A stretch of 64,000 bases of DNA from Cannabis sativa (Eukaryota; Streptophyta; Magnoliopsida; Rosales; Cannabaceae): the NCBI RefSeq assembly GCF_029168945.1, contig NC_083602.1, forward strand, positions 66,670,600 through 66,734,599, written 5' to 3'. This document shows, piece after piece, positions 1 to 12,048 of the stretch. Made by a program: the position numbers and the translations under genes. Position 1 is the stretch's first letter; every line of letters begins with the position of its first letter. Below the pieces are notes generated by a model. The model saw only the letters and a list, made by a program, of their open reading frames with translations, ran no database searches and was not told the origin of the DNA.

Positions 1-228
1 GGACTAAGACTTTTGATTCATATGATCACAATCACATTCCACTGTGTTGACGATACTGTAATTGTGAATAAACATATGATCTGGATTTAACTGATCTGTG
101 CGTAAATGTAATAAACATATTTAAACCATTAGCATGTAGAATTCATGCAAACATCAATCACTTCAACTTTCTTATATTGATAACTAATCAGATTGTAAAG
201 AGTTTTATTTAGGGCATAAAACCCAACA
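1..228 (-). mobile_element. Partial copia-type LTR cut by the window edge
   Basis: Reads on the minus strand as the first part of an LTR beginning TGTTGGGTTTTATGCCC, whose boundary on the plus strand is the CCCAACA ending at 228. The same sequence opens the LTR at 23691, with the same order of blocks including a stretch matching the region around 23870-23900. It lies inside or at the edge of the CACTA element that fills the next 4 kb. The rest is outside the window, so solo LTR and full element cannot be told apart. Confidence 0.75.
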
Positions 229-239
229 GTAGATCCATC

Positions 240-500
240 CGCTAACATTTTGTTATTATAATTAATTATCAATGCATGCTTAGTTGAGTTTGAATATCTT
301 AAATATTCATCCGTAGTGAAGTAGGTTCTGAGAATACATGTACAGCGATCGGATGGGTGGATAAATTTTGTATTGTTTATGTTAGTTTCTTTGTTATGTA
401 TTGTTATATTTGTTTTGTTTGTTACTTTAGGCACTTTTAAAATTTTTGGGAACGTCCAATTACAGCCGTTATGCTGCCAAAATTTCGGTAGAATTTGGAT
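240..500 (+). repeat. Segment duplicated at 2375-2595
   Basis: A stretch of about 230 bp, with landmarks GAGTTTGAATATCTT, GTGAAGTAG and GTTATGCTGC plus TTTCGGTAGAATTTGGAT, occurs again at 2375-2595 in the same orientation and order. The second copy lies in an intron of the transposon gene, so the first is probably a duplicated intron or intergenic piece of the same element. No coding content is apparent. Confidence 0.7.
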
Positions 501-728
501 CAAATTTTATTATAAAAAACATAAATGTTAAAGGAAAAGTACATAACATAAATAACTAGGTTATTACTCACTAGTTGTAAGAAATTAGGTGACATAACAC
601 ATTCATATAAGCTTGTCGTGTATAATCTAATCGATGTGTCCATGCATTTATTATACTTAGTAGGTCTTTATATTTGACTCAAAACATGTTCGTGTTAGTA
701 GCATGATTATCAATGTCAAAGTTCATAT

Positions 729-3700
729 TTGAAAGGTTCTCAAATTTTGTTTGTTAATGGTGTAGATATGGCCAACTCGGGTTCAGGATCTGATTCAGAC
801 CTAGAGGCAGAGTGTCCAACAGTAATACCTACAAGAGGGCCTACTCAAATGAATGAAATATCCAAGCTAATGGATCAAGGAAAAATATTGGCCCTCGAGG
901 TTAATGACAAAGGACAATACTGCGGCAAAAGCTATGCCAAGCTCGTATCAACTTTAGGAGTCAAATGCTGTCAGACGATAGGATTGTCGTATAAAAATTG
1001 GAAAGAAGTCAACCCTACTCTGAAAAATAAAGTTTGGACTGATATCCAAGTAAGCAGTTATTTGTTAGAATTTTTTAATTAGTTTTTTTTTTTTTTATTA
1101 ATTCAAATGTTCACTCTAACCGTGTTTGTTTCCCTTCAAATTAGACGGGGTTCATTATGCCGAATTCCTTCAAACAGGATTGTCTCATCCTAGCTGGGAA
1201 GTTAATGAAAGACTTCAAGAATAGGATGACAAAAGACATCATAATGCCCGCTGTGAAAGAGAAGGATCTGGGACGACTGACACAAGTCCCTGAAAAGCAC
1301 CCCGAGATCAACCATGCTGATTGGTGCACTTTTGTTGAAAGTCGACTAACTCCTGAATTTCAGGTACGCTAATTATATTTGTACTAAGATAAACTCTTAA
1401 ATATAAGTACATGTATCTAATGTATTTTTTTTGGCATTGTAGGAATTGAGTAAGGTGCAACGTGAACGTTCTTCGAAAATCCAATCCAGACATCGAAGTG
1501 GTCAGAGTGGAATGGTGAACGTACGGGAAGTTGTTGTAATTACAGAGAAGATAGTAAGTATATATTAATCCTTAATTGAGTTCTACTAATGAGTTAGTGT
1601 ATATAATTTACATACTAATTGCTTGAATATATGCATGCATTAGGCTCAATTAGAGGAGAAGCTTAGTCATGGAAAAATTCAGGTCTAGGGCCAAAACGAT
1701 ATCCTGACGCGGGCGCTCCCGACACTAGAGCATCCTGGACGTGTCAGGGCTGCTGGGTATGCTATTACTTGAAATGTTATTTATTTAGTTACACAAATAA
1801 CATCGTAGCTAATTTTCATTTTATGATTTGCAGGTTCCTAACCAGGGCATCTAAACTGTTCGGCAGGAAGATTGGGAAGTGTCTGATGTTGTGGCTCGGC
1901 AAGCGAAGGAGATTGAAAAATTAAAAGCTGAAGTCTAATCCCTTAAGAAGAAGAGAAATGTTGCCGAACAAGAGGAAGAAGGAGAGGTGGCTGGTGAGGC
2001 GTATGTTCCACAACCATATGCTCGTGAGGATGATGGACAACCACAAACTTATGCTGAGGAGTTTATTTCCCTCAACGACCAAGGTCTCCTGTACAATTTC
2101 GATGACCATGCGACCCTTAATCGGCAAGTATATCTCTGCTCTGACAACATCGACAACATTGTGGCTCGAGCGTATTTGTACGAGCATGTTGCTAAAATCA
2201 CTATTCACTGCACGGACTACAATGATTCACATGCCCGGATTCTGGTTTCGGAAATGCTGCAAGAGGACGCTGAAATCCCAATCCCAATTGAAGGGTGTAG
2301 ATATGTTAGGGACGTATCACAGATGTTCCTTCCTTGGCCTAAACACTTAATTCTAACATCCGAGGTAACTTCTCTTATAAATTAATTATTAATGATTAGT
2401 GGAGTTTGAATATCTTCAATATTCAACCATAGTGAAGTAGATTCTGCGAATATATGTGTTGCGGTGGGATGGATGAACAAACTACTGTTATATATGTGTT
2501 ATTTGTCGTTATACAGGCATGTTTAGATTTTTTGGGGGCATTCAATTACAATCGTTATGCTGCTGAAATTTCGGTAGAATTTGGATAAAAATTGATATAT
2601 TATGTTCTGTTTTGTTTAGGGTCCACTCGCTCAACCGCCTTCAAGACGTGATGCGTCGAAGGTGAAAGCTCCGATGCTTTCTCCACCAGGCGGTGGTGCA
2701 CGGGAAGATGCATTGTTCTCAGAAAAGAAGATGAACTTGATCCCTAAATCGCTAAAATGGATGGTTGTTAAATTCCTGAACCTCAAAGATAAACGTGATA
2801 TAATCACAATTCCTGTATCCCGAGGATTCATAGCACCGTGTACCCAGATCACGTTATCTTGAGAGGATTTGCAGCAGGTTGCTACGTGTGACTTCATCGG
2901 CAACCAGAGAATGCTATTTGGAATGATGTATACTCTTCTTTAATCTAATTAACCTTATATATCAAATATTAGTCAAATTATTATAAGACACTAATACTTA
3001 ACAATATTTTTGGCAGGCACATCTGGGAGAGCATCAACGGTATGAGAAAAATTTTCAAATTTTACGACCCAGAGCTTCTCGTACTGCATGGGAAAACCGA
3101 TGAAGAGAAGAGTCAGTCTTTTGACGATGCGGGAAGATGATTGGTTGATTGGTTATTATTGATGAATAACAACCACCAAATATTCTTTATTCCTTGGAAT
3201 ATCGAGTAAACTCTATTTAATTCTTTGGTGCTAATTGTTCATTTCTATATTATGACTTCAAATTATTTTTATACTATCTTACTTATATTCCAATATAATT
3301 TTGTAGTGCACATTGGACGCTAGAGGTCGTTACGCCAAAAAAAATTATCCATTTAGACCCTATACGTGGCCGCCCAATTCTCGAAGAAATTAATCAAATG
3401 ATCGGAAAGTAATAATTTAATGACTTCTTATGTAACAAATTTAAATTAACTAATGAATTGAAATGCTAATATAACTTTTCAAAACAGTGCATTCAGATTT
3501 ATAGGGGACGCACATGAGTATCTTGACCCGTGGCAAGGAATTTCACTAGCAAATTGTCCAAGACAACCTAAAAGCCAAGAATGTGGTTTTTATGTTTTGA
3601 AATACATGACTGACATCGTCACATGTGCAAACCCCAACCGTTACATACAAGATCAAAAAGCTGTAAGTTTTAATTATTGATTATAGTATTTATTATAATA

Positions 3701-3856
3701 AAAAATATATAATATACATATATATCAACTAATATAAATTTTTAATTTTTTTAACAGTTTCGGGGTAAGGGGAAATACGATCCAAAAACTGAATTGTTAC
3801 CATTACAGCGAAAGTGGATAGAACGATTGATGGCGCTGATTCACGATGACGATTGA
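729..3856 (+). pseudogene. CACTA (En/Spm) transposon gene with Ulp1-type C48 peptidase domain, broken
   Basis: Exon-like blocks separated by GT-AG introns can be followed at about 729-1047, 1145-1363, 1442-1553, 1645-1760, 1833-2365, 2619-2930, 3018-3140, 3305-3410, 3489-3662 and 3758-3856. The N-terminal blocks resemble the plant Ptta/En/Spm transposon protein (SYAKLVSTLGVKCCQTIGLS, then an RLTQVPEKHPEINHADW block). The C-terminal blocks form a Ulp1/C48 cysteine peptidase core: His in HWTLEVV, Asp in HLDPIRG, and Gln and Cys in PKSQECGFYVLKYM, so the catalytic set is still readable. Family knowledge: many plant CACTA elements carry such a desumoylase-like ORF. It is inactive as it stands: in-frame stops near 1687, 1850, 1936, 2860 and 3139. 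The DDE transposase is not in the window and would lie further left. Confidence 0.75.
2375..2595 (+). repeat. Second copy of the 240-500 segment, in an intron
   Basis: Same landmarks as the first copy in the same order and orientation, diverged by scattered substitutions and small indels. It fills the gap between the coding block ending near 2365 and the next one starting at 2619. Confidence 0.7.
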
Positions 3857-4019
3857 GGTTGAAAGGCCCAACAATTTTTCTTCAATATGTAATTTTTTTA
3901 GATTAACTTGTAATTAGATTTATTAACTTATTAATATTTTGGACTAATTTTACATTAATGTTTGTGTAATATTTAATTACTTTTATGAAATGAAATTATG
4001 TATTTTAGCCAATTTTAAT

Positions 4020-4353
4020 ATTAATTTAAATAATATTTAATTTACATTTTAAAAAATAAATATGTAATTTAAATTGAATAAAATCATATATAAATATAAT
4101 TAAAATAAATTATATAAAATTAAAAGAACTGAAAAATGCTCGTTTTTGGCGTCGGTTATTAGTTAGGAACCGACGCCATATATACCCCTATGGCGTCGGT
4201 TCCTAGATAATAACCGACGCCATAGGAGTATAAATGGCATCAATTTTTAAAAACCCTTTAGTGTCGCCTTGATCAGCGTCGGTAGTGAATTTTGCCAAAA
4301 CCGACACTGAAAGGGCTTAAAAACTGCCTCTAAAGGGGGTTTTTGTAGTAGTG
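4020..4353 (+). mobile_element. Right terminal region of the CACTA element
   Basis: The last bases, GGGGGTTTTTGTAGTAGTG, are the reverse complement of a typical CACTACTACAAAAA terminus. The subterminal part carries repeated GGCGTCGGTT / AACCGACGCC motifs on both strands, as expected for transposase-binding subterminal repeats of this superfamily. The matching left terminus is not in the window, so the target duplication cannot be checked (bases after the end are TTA). Confidence 0.85.
4148..4221. repeat. Inverted repeat of subterminal CACTA motifs
   Basis: Arms 4148-4177 and 4192-4221 are reverse complements at 28 of 30 positions. Each arm also starts with GGCGTCGGTT and ends with AACCGACGCC, so every arm is itself a partial palindrome. 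Confidence 0.85.
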
Positions 4354-4423
4354 TTACTTTCTTTCACTAGAAATTTGCTCTAGCAAAAGCTCCTCCTTCT
4401 CTCGAAATAGTCGAACCCACAAC

Positions 4424-4616
4424 TTGTGCCGACCCTAGGCATAGGCGGGCTAGCCCCGCGCCTAGGGCCCGCTCATTTTAGGGGCCCAAATAAAAAAAAT
4501 ACCTTTTAAAAAATATACATATTTTTTAATAATTTTTAAAAAAAACCATTTATCTTTATAGTAAGGGCCCAAATTTTTTTTCGCCTAAGGCCCATTTTAA
4601 CTCAGGGTCGGCCCTG
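4424..4616 (+). mobile_element. hAT-type MITE, copy 1 (about 193 bp)
   Basis: Short AT-rich core between GC-rich inverted ends (GCCGACCCTAGGCATAGG at the left, CAGGGTCGGCCCTG at the right). Related copies lie at 46203 and 50162. The flanking 8-mers CCCACAAC and CCTACAAG agree at 6 of 8 positions, as expected for an old 8-bp hAT target duplication. No coding capacity. Confidence 0.75.
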
Positions 4617-5315
4617 CCTACAAGCACTATTCTTCTCGAGATTTCTGCGCTATTTCAACGATCCAAGCTTCCCACCTTCTTCTTCATCGAAATCTTATAG
4701 TGGGTAAGCTTTCTATTCCCGATATTCATTTGGTTTGATTGATTTTGCCATGAATGCATGAACATTATTTCTTGTTTTGAATATGTTTTGATTCTTACGT
4801 TAGATTGTAGTCCATTCGCTATTTTGATCTGCATGATAGCCTTAGGATAGAAATTGTGTGATTTCTAGACAAAAAAGAACTGAATCTGACCTTCGTTGTG
4901 ATTATTGGCTCTTTGAGTCACGAAGAACATGCTTGAGTTCTTGATAAGACATGTGTTCTAATCCGTAATCCATGCAAATGCTGGCCAACCAAGGAGGCTT
5001 TGTTTGAAGCCTAGCCTGCATAGGTGGCCTTCATGGGGTTTGGCCGGCCATGGGGACTGTGTCCCTAGGCTGGCCAGCCTATGCCTGGAACTAGGGTTCC
5101 TGGCCAGCCACTGGATTGGGCCTTGGGGTCTCGTCATCCACTAGGACCTGAAACCCTAACCGGCCAAGGCCAAGGCTCCAAGTGGGCAGCCAATTTTTCT
5201 CCCTCTTTTGACCTCGACTAGGGGCTCATGACGGCCTTAGAGGCATATACAATTGTGGCCTTATGCGTGGTTTCTCTTGGAAACTCTGTATAAGGCTAGG
5301 TGGTGAGTTCATTTT
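4617..5315. other. Non-coding stretch with a GC-rich GGCCAGCC patch
   Basis: No open frame or RNA gene is visible. From about 4980 to 5210 the sequence becomes GC-rich and repeats GGCCAGCC / GGCCGGCC-like words, unlike the AT-rich surroundings. It may be part of an unrecognised LTR. It continues beyond the solo LTR at 7711. Confidence 0.4.
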
Positions 5316-7710
5316 TGTAACGCCCTAAATAATTAGGCACGTTACCCAAAATACTTATGAAACCCTAATCCCCTAGTTGGGATTACTAATCAAATTAGCG
5401 CAGAATTTAAACTTTTATATTAAACCAAATGAAAATAAACTTGCAATACATTTAAACTTTTAAACAGTTGGGATCCCAAAAATATTTACAAACTTTATTA
5501 CAAGTCTTTTCTTTCTAGCTGACCTAAGCGGCAAAACAGAATTTCAAAAGTTCGACACTGGTAGACCCTTAACCCACTTGGTCTGATATGGCTCGAACAT
5601 GTACATTCTTCACCCTGCTCCTGAAACTCATGGCTGATCAGCTAATGCCTTACCCTTTCCTGCACAATAGAGCACCTGTGAGCCAAGCCCAGCAAGACAG
5701 TATAAATCATAACAAAGGTAATATGCTCATCATACTATTTAAACAAATATGCCATTCATATATGTATGTATGACACAGACCTGCATATCATACTGACATG
5801 CCCATTTATGTCTACGTGGCATAGACCTATGTGTTGCGCTCACACATCTATTTAAATCTACATGACGTAGACCCATGTGTTGCTCTCACACGTCTAAATA
5901 CATTAAGGCCTTAAAATTGGTTCATCTGGGTTATGCTTACCGAGTCCAACCTGATTATGCCTTGAGCGCATAATCCCTAAATCTCATTTCAATTAACATA
6001 GCATGGCATTTATACACATACATCACTAGGGTAATAACCCTAGGCTATTAGACCGTTCCTATTAGGGTAATAACCCTAATCCCGGTTACTAAACATTCAT
6101 GCATATCATTCTCAATATAAGCGCCACTACGCGTACTCTACGTGCTAATCACTATCTTACTTGTTGTCCAGCAATGTCAGAGATTCTGAATCCCCGGGTG
6201 CTCCTGATCAGGTGTCGGTAATCCTAGTCACACAAATCTGAGATATTTCACACTTAGGGTTAACTCCTGGTTCCATACTCATAAAATTCAATCATGGCAT
6301 TTAAAATTCAGATAATCATACAGAGCTTGGAACGAGCTTTCCAATGATATAAAGAACTCCCAAATCGGAGTTCGGAATCAAAAGTTATGAATTTTCGAAA
6401 GCCAACTCGAAACTGCCCAAAAACACGAGGGCGGACCGCGGTATGCCCAAACCATGTCGCGGCACCTGGGACAAAACCCAGGTTCCACCAAAAGGGGCGG
6501 GCCACGGCATGCTCCAGAGCATGCCGCAGCATCTGGGTTCCAAACCCAGAAACCAACAAGCCCTTCAACGAATTTCAGCAAGAAATATCAATCTTTTCAC
6601 TCCAATTTCTCAACCAAACTTTCAAATTAACAAATAGGATTACTATCAATTAATAGATGCTCAAATAATTCACTTCATGCATCAAAATCCTCATAACAAT
6701 ACCAAAATTTAGATTGCTCAAAACAACACAAATCAAGCTTAAACTTATCAAGATTCAAGTTTAAGAACATGAACTGAAACCCAGCACAAATCCCTTAAAA
6801 TCCAGCAGCAATCCTCATAAAAACACATGATTCTAAGCTAGAAATACCCTATTGTCTTAGTCCATGCTCAACAATAAAATTCTCAACCAAATCATGCAAT
6901 AATACACTCAATTCATCAAAATCACAACAACACTTAAGAACATGCAATCACAAGAGAAAAACACAATTCAAGACATGCTTTTACCACAATAAATTCAGCA
7001 AGAAGTCATCATTAAATTCTACATAAACTTAGCAAGAAGTTACCTAAACCCCAAGCTCAAGAATCGACAATTCCAAAGCTTCAATCAACAACCACTTCAA
7101 GCAATTCTTCAACAACTCAAGTTGAAAATCAAATAGGGTTAAAGGGGGAGAGAGAGGATTCGGGTGAGAGGGAGAAAAATCCAGAAAATTTATCTATTTT
7201 CATAAAAAAAATCAACTTTTATTAAATGTAACTCAAATATTGTCAAATGACCATTTTGCCCCAAGGGCCAAAAAGCATACTCTTTAACACACAATGGCAA
7301 TTTAGTCATTTTATACTCAAATATTTCCAAATAAATTTCAGATTATCAATTAACAAATAAAATTTCAACTAAACCAATCCCATTTGCATTTCGGGCCCGA
7401 ACTCGGTTCGGCCCGAAATTCCCGATTGTGACTATACCGCGCCAACCTGTCAGAACACACCTGAAAGGACAACACAGGCATACTATATAATAATAAAATT
7501 CCATTAAGCACATAATTTAATTAATTTCATCATTTTACCCTTCTCGGGTCATAATTACCAAAATGCCCCTAGCTCACCAACGGGGTCTTAACATATTAAA
7601 ATTCATATTAATTCATATATATTGAACTATATAATAATATAATTCTTCTATTATTCATAATTATTTAATTAGGGTTTTGCTAATCCATTTCTTAATTCCA
7701 GGGTGTTACA
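5316..7710 (-). mobile_element. Solo Ty3-type LTR, 2395 bp, TSD ATTTT
   Basis: Begins TGTAACGCCC and ends GGGTGTTACA, with a perfect 5-bp direct repeat ATTTT on both sides (5311-5315 and 7711-7715). The reverse complement of its left end resembles the 3' end of the Ty3 LTR at 58097-58124 (GCACGCC then TTAGGGTGTTACA), so it reads on the minus strand. Internal landmarks are a near-duplicated module with ATAGACC and CTCACAC at 5815-5895 and a 22-base hairpin at 6505-6526. No internal domain follows: this is the product of LTR-LTR recombination. Short open frames inside it are not genes. Confidence 0.85.
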
Positions 7711-8521
7711 ATTTTAGTCAATTGTACAACTTAGGACTCACTGCATGTCTTAGTGATTGTATCTAAGATAGTACTTGGTCGATTGTCGACCTTCTACACT
7801 TTATTTTACCTAGAAGATTCCCTTGGGTGTCATTGACTTGAATATATTTGTAGCTTTGTCAGGTTGCTTACCTCCCCTTATTCCATCCATGCAGGTAGTG
7901 CCGAGTGTTAAATTGGGGAGCTGACAAATGCGTAGGTCTCTTATTTACCTTGTAGTTATGGTTGATACAAAATAGAGTAATGGTAGAGTGACCCCGCATA
8001 ACCATCATACGACCAGATTGGTTGTACAGGGTCATATCAAGATTGTCGAAGGGGTAACCTTGCCTCATGTTGACGTTAGCTCCAAAACTAACCAAGAGAA
8101 TGAGAGACTCGTGGCTGAGTTCAATCGTGAGAAAGTTGTACCAGTTAAGAGGAAGAGACGCATGCCTTGTGTCATCCTTTCCAATTGTCCTTTACGTCAT
8201 TATGATAGCGATGGTAATATGTTGAACAGGCTCGGTGAGCCTTCGGTACTCGGCTTGGACCAATCCCTTCAGCCTAAAATTCTCAATGCAAGTTCACAAG
8301 GAGACATGTGGAATTCCCCTGTTTAATCTCTCTCAAAAGACAGTTTTGAGAGAATGCAAGCTAATGGGCTAGTGGGCGGTATCCATTGTAAGATACCTCC
8401 TCTAGACCAACTAGCGCATAGGTTGGCTCTCAATTGGATGGCTTGGTCAGAGTACCACATCGATCAAGGAGCCGTACTACCTTTTCATTTATACTTTCGT
8501 GATATTGCCGCTTATCTTAGG
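7711..8521. other. Non-coding stretch with one unassigned open frame
   Basis: Continuation of the sequence interrupted by the solo LTR. A 112-codon open frame at 7988-8326 (plus) contains a basic KRKRRM run but matches no family I recognise and shows no start context. I would not call it a gene. Confidence 0.35.
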
Positions 8522-9100
8522 TGTTGGATTTTGTGCCCTAAATAAAACTCATTTTAATATAATCAGATTTACTAATTAATATAAGATCAGAAATCATTCT
8601 ATGTTGCATGGTTCACATGATTTATTTTATGATTATGTTTAATGTATAAATTCTATTAAGTCCAGTATATATGTAAATATATATATTTTTATTATTATAG
8701 TGTCGTCAGCAGAGTAAAATATAATCATGATTATATGTTCAAAAGTTTAATTCTCATGATTTGTCAATTCACTAGATTTAGACTGACACGATAATCGACG
8801 AGAAGGTATACTTACACCTTGGATAAGTGTTATGTCCTTTCCAGGGCCCATGGTCCCCTCACTAGTTGAGATAATACTGCTTCCAGACTCAGTTAATTGA
8901 ATATAATTGATCAATTACAATTCTAAAATTAGACTATGTCTTATTATGAATTTTCACTAAGCAAGAGCTTAATTGTGAAGAAAAGAGGTTTTGGGGTCAA
9001 TTTATTAATTAAGAGACTTTATATGGTCTAATTAATAAATAATATAAATGGTAATTATATTTAGTTATTAATTATAACTATTAAATTGTAACAAAAACGA
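8522..9100 (+). mobile_element. Truncated copia LTR with internal deletion
   Basis: Starts TGTTGGATTTTGTGCCC and follows the LTR at 23691 block by block up to TGTCCTTTCCAGG (8843). It then jumps directly to the GGTCCC / CTAGTTGAGATAATACTGCTT block that lies about 700 bp further on in the full LTR, and decays near 9100. A large internal deletion and loss of the 3' part are the simplest reading. Confidence 0.75.
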
Positions 9101-9582
9101 ATAAATATATTAGATCATTAAATTTATATAACAGTATGATATATTGTACCACTAAAAATTAATATACCGTAGTAATAAAATTAAATACCAAAAGAAAATT
9201 TTAACAATATTAAATTAATACTCAAAAAACATATATCACGTCAATAAAATTATATATACCACTATTAAAATATGTATACATATCAAAAAAATTTATATAT
9301 AATAAAATAGAAACTAAATATCTTCTTAAATAAATGATATACTATAGAGATCAAAAACCATATACCATACAATAAAATATATGTACCTACAATAAAAAAT
9401 AAAATAACATAATATAATATTATTAAAAAAATTATATATATCATATGAACAAAATTATATATCACTTTTATATATAATAATATAAAAAGTAAACATGCAT
9501 GATCTAAAATAAAATAATATACTATACAATAAAACTTATATACCATATAATAAAAATATATACCTTACAATGGAAATATATA
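9101..9582. repeat. AT-rich repeat desert
   Basis: Built from variations on TATATACCA and AATAAAATTATATA. The last 120 bp (from about 9461) recur at 13808-13900, showing that the tract on either side of the Helitron belongs to one repeated family. No genes. Confidence 0.6.
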
Positions 9583-9769
9583 TCTTTATATATTAAAAGT
9601 GCCTATCTAACGGCAATTCTTAGTTTAACGGTGTTTTAATTTTTTATACTGTTAAACTTAACTGAGATTAACCCTTCCGTTAACTTTAAATTTCCAATTT
9701 CAAAATTCAAACTGAAGCGTATGAATAGAAAATTTTAACTCGATAGATCGATTCAATGGTGCATTCTAT

Positions 9770-9862
9770 TTTTGAATCAGAATCGATTTAAATTTGTTGT
9801 CGATTGATCACCTTCAGAATGGTCGATTGAGGCAAACACCGATTGGGTCGATACGATTGAAA
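9770..9862 (+). repeat. Segment repeated at 12303-12393 within the Helitron
   Basis: Shares TTTGTTGTCGATTGATC, GAATGGTCG and CGATTGA in the same order with 12303-12393, at roughly 70 percent identity by eye. Probably a duplicated promoter or leader piece captured twice. Confidence 0.5.
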
Positions 9863-10111
9863 TACTCGCAGCACCGTCAATTCTTGCTATCTTTCGATCT
9901 CCATCTTTTAGTCTCCGTTCACGTCTCCATTGGCCCTTACAAGAGAAAACAGTCGGTGAGAGAGTGCAACAAAAAAAAAATCGTAGAGAAGATAGCTGTT
10001 TACAAATCTTGATCAAGCCTTGTGTCCCAAAAACTCACATCTTCGCTAGAAGGTCAGACGAATTCTTTGCTGTCAGATCAAGATCATCATCTTCATAATC
10101 ATCATAGTCAG

Positions 10112-10786
10112 AGCTTTTTTGAATCAGAGAAAATATCGAAGCGTCCTGGTAGAGGTCGGCCTCTGGGTCATGATTCGATAGGGGATAAGATCCAAAGGTA
10201 CAGAGGGATTTTGTTACTCGAATTTGTGCCTTTGCTTCTCGTTAAATTTATTGTTTACATGATGCCTGCAGCACTTAAATCTAAGGCTTCTTATAACGTT
10301 ATTTTTTGATGTTATTAGCACAGGTAGGTCTATTCACGTATTTCATTTTGATGGAAACTTTGATCTGGTCTCCATTGGTGGCAATCTTGAGCTATTTTTA
10401 CATGTCTTTCTTTGTTAGTATATTATTGTTTGAAAATTGGAATTTATGTTTTTAAAAAATTAATATAGTAAATTTCTCAAATGCAAATTAAACCAGGACT
10501 AAGTGCATATGCTGATAATCCTCATTATGTTGCTTAATCTTTGATTGGTCTTCTTGATAAAGTACAAGAGGCAGTTCCGATAAAGCTGTGTTCTTCCACT
10601 CCAGTTTGAGTTGGGGTAAGTTAATGACTACTAATCCATAATGGAATTGAGTTTTCAAAAGTATGAGAAAGATTAGAAATATGTTTTCCACATTTGAATA
10701 CTTATTAGATTTTTTACTGAAATACAGGCAACTACTGGCTTGAGATCTTTGCCCAAAGATACGTCTGAACGCGTCTTGCAAGAAGT
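10112..10786 (+). pseudogene. Apyrase (GDA1/CD39 nucleoside phosphatase) 5' fragment
   Basis: Three exon remnants. The first (about 10112-10408) gives SKRPGRGRP, DKIQRYRGILLLEFVPLLLV (the N-terminal membrane anchor), then after a 1-bp frameshift near 10307 the ACR1-like STGRSIHVFHFD and LVSIGGNLELFL. The second (about 10485-10615) gives QIKPGLSAYADNP and LIGLLDKVQEAVP, with two stops, and ends at a GTAAG donor. The third (10728-10786) gives ATTGLRSLPKDTSERVLQE with AG and GT borders. Motif order matches plant ecto-/Golgi apyrases, but only the first third of the protein (ACR1 to just past ACR2) is present. Introns are retained, so capture was at DNA level. It lies inside a Helitron. Non-functional. 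Confidence 0.85.
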
Positions 10787-11283
10787 AATTTCTGGTCCTT
10801 AGTCTTATGTATCTGTTTATCTTTATTATTTGTGTAGCTTACTATGTGTTTAATTTATTTTAATAATATTCATAGTAATTCCTTAATATTTTTTATAAAT
10901 AAAGTCTTAATTGTGGTTCTTAGATGTGATTCTTAATTAATGAAATTCGGTTCAGTATTTGCTAATCGAAGGAAAATTGACGAATTCTGGAAATCTGATT
11001 CTCAAAATAGCGATTTGTATTCGTAGGGGCTGTTCCGAATAAATCGAATTTTGAAATGATTATAGCTTTTCTTGCAATAACAATTGTGAGAATGGAAGAT
11101 TCTCCAAATACGATAGACACTCCATAGTAAGGTTCTTAGCTTGTTCTCCTTCCCTATTTTATTTTTATATATTCTAAATTAATTCTTTTCACTATATATA
11201 ATATATAAAGATATGTATTTATATGCGTGAGTTCGCATCTGTTTTTCTACTGTAATCGATGTGAGTAATTCTATGGTGAAATG

Positions 11284-11530
11284 GGACTTGTGAAAATGGA
11301 TATTTATAGTGGATTGGATGGTAGAATGGAGAAGGTGGTTGAGGAGTTCGATAAGTTTTTGGAAGGTGTTCTTTATGACCATAGTCTCTGTGTCAATTTT
11401 AATTAGTATTTATATGTATATAATTTTTATGAGTTTTTTATATATGTATATATTTTTTTAGTGTTGTTTTGGAGGTAATAAAGTTGCATAGATTGGGAAC
11501 GCTCCCTAGACCTTTGATTCCTCAACTGGT
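11284..11530 (+). pseudogene. Possible cytochrome P450 fragments
   Basis: Two short blocks. 11287-11385 reads GLVKMDIYSGLDGRMEKVVE then EFDKFLEGVLYDH, like the F-G region of plant CYP71-clan proteins (GRM..V..EFD.FLE.V...H). 11465-11530 reads VVLEVIKLHRLGTLPRPLIP, like the K-helix region (ExxR, LHPP..LL.P), but with Lys in place of the K-helix Arg. The blocks are separated by far less sequence than in a real gene and frames are broken elsewhere. Assignment rests on short motifs only. Confidence 0.4.
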
Positions 11531-11684
11531 AGGTATCTTTTATTTTTGAACTCTTTGATATTATGAGGTTATCAATCATCCAAAAAACCTGGAGCTTAAT
11601 TTGAAAATCTTATATGAACTCTCTTTTTGTGAAATTGAGGGCTCTTGTCCAAACCACAAAGAGGTGCCAAAAGGTATTAAAGAG

Positions 11685-11979
11685 GGTTCTATTCTATTTT
11701 ATTTTATGTTGTTAAGATTGTTACTTGTTAGTCTTTATTTTTTAAAATTTACATTTTCTCTTTCTATATATACATTGTGTAATTATTCTTTTTCGTAAAT
11801 TGCACTATGCTCTTTTTGGTAGAAAAGAAGATGGTTCTATTCTATTTTATTTTATGCTGTTAAGATTGTTACTTGTTAGTCTTTATTTTTTAAAATTTAT
11901 GTTTTCTCTTTCTATATATACAATGTGTAATTATTCTTTTTCGTAAATTTTACTATGCTCTTTTTGGTAGAAAAGAAAG
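11685..11979 (+). repeat. Tandem duplication, 2 x about 147 bp
   Basis: Unit 1 (11685-11832) starts GGTTCTATTCTATTTTATTT and ends GGTAGAAAAGAAG. Unit 2 (11833-11979) repeats it with only a handful of substitutions, suggesting a fairly recent local duplication. Confidence 0.85.
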
Positions 11980-12048
11980 AACAACAAAACACTTGAACTT
12001 CAAATTTTATATATTATGAGAGCAAGCTTAATGGCTTAAAAAGTATCT

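Noticed and set aside
6308..6653. Overlapping open frames at 6308-6653
   Set aside because: They lie in a GC-rich, hairpin-forming patch of a solo LTR, overlap on both strands and match no family.
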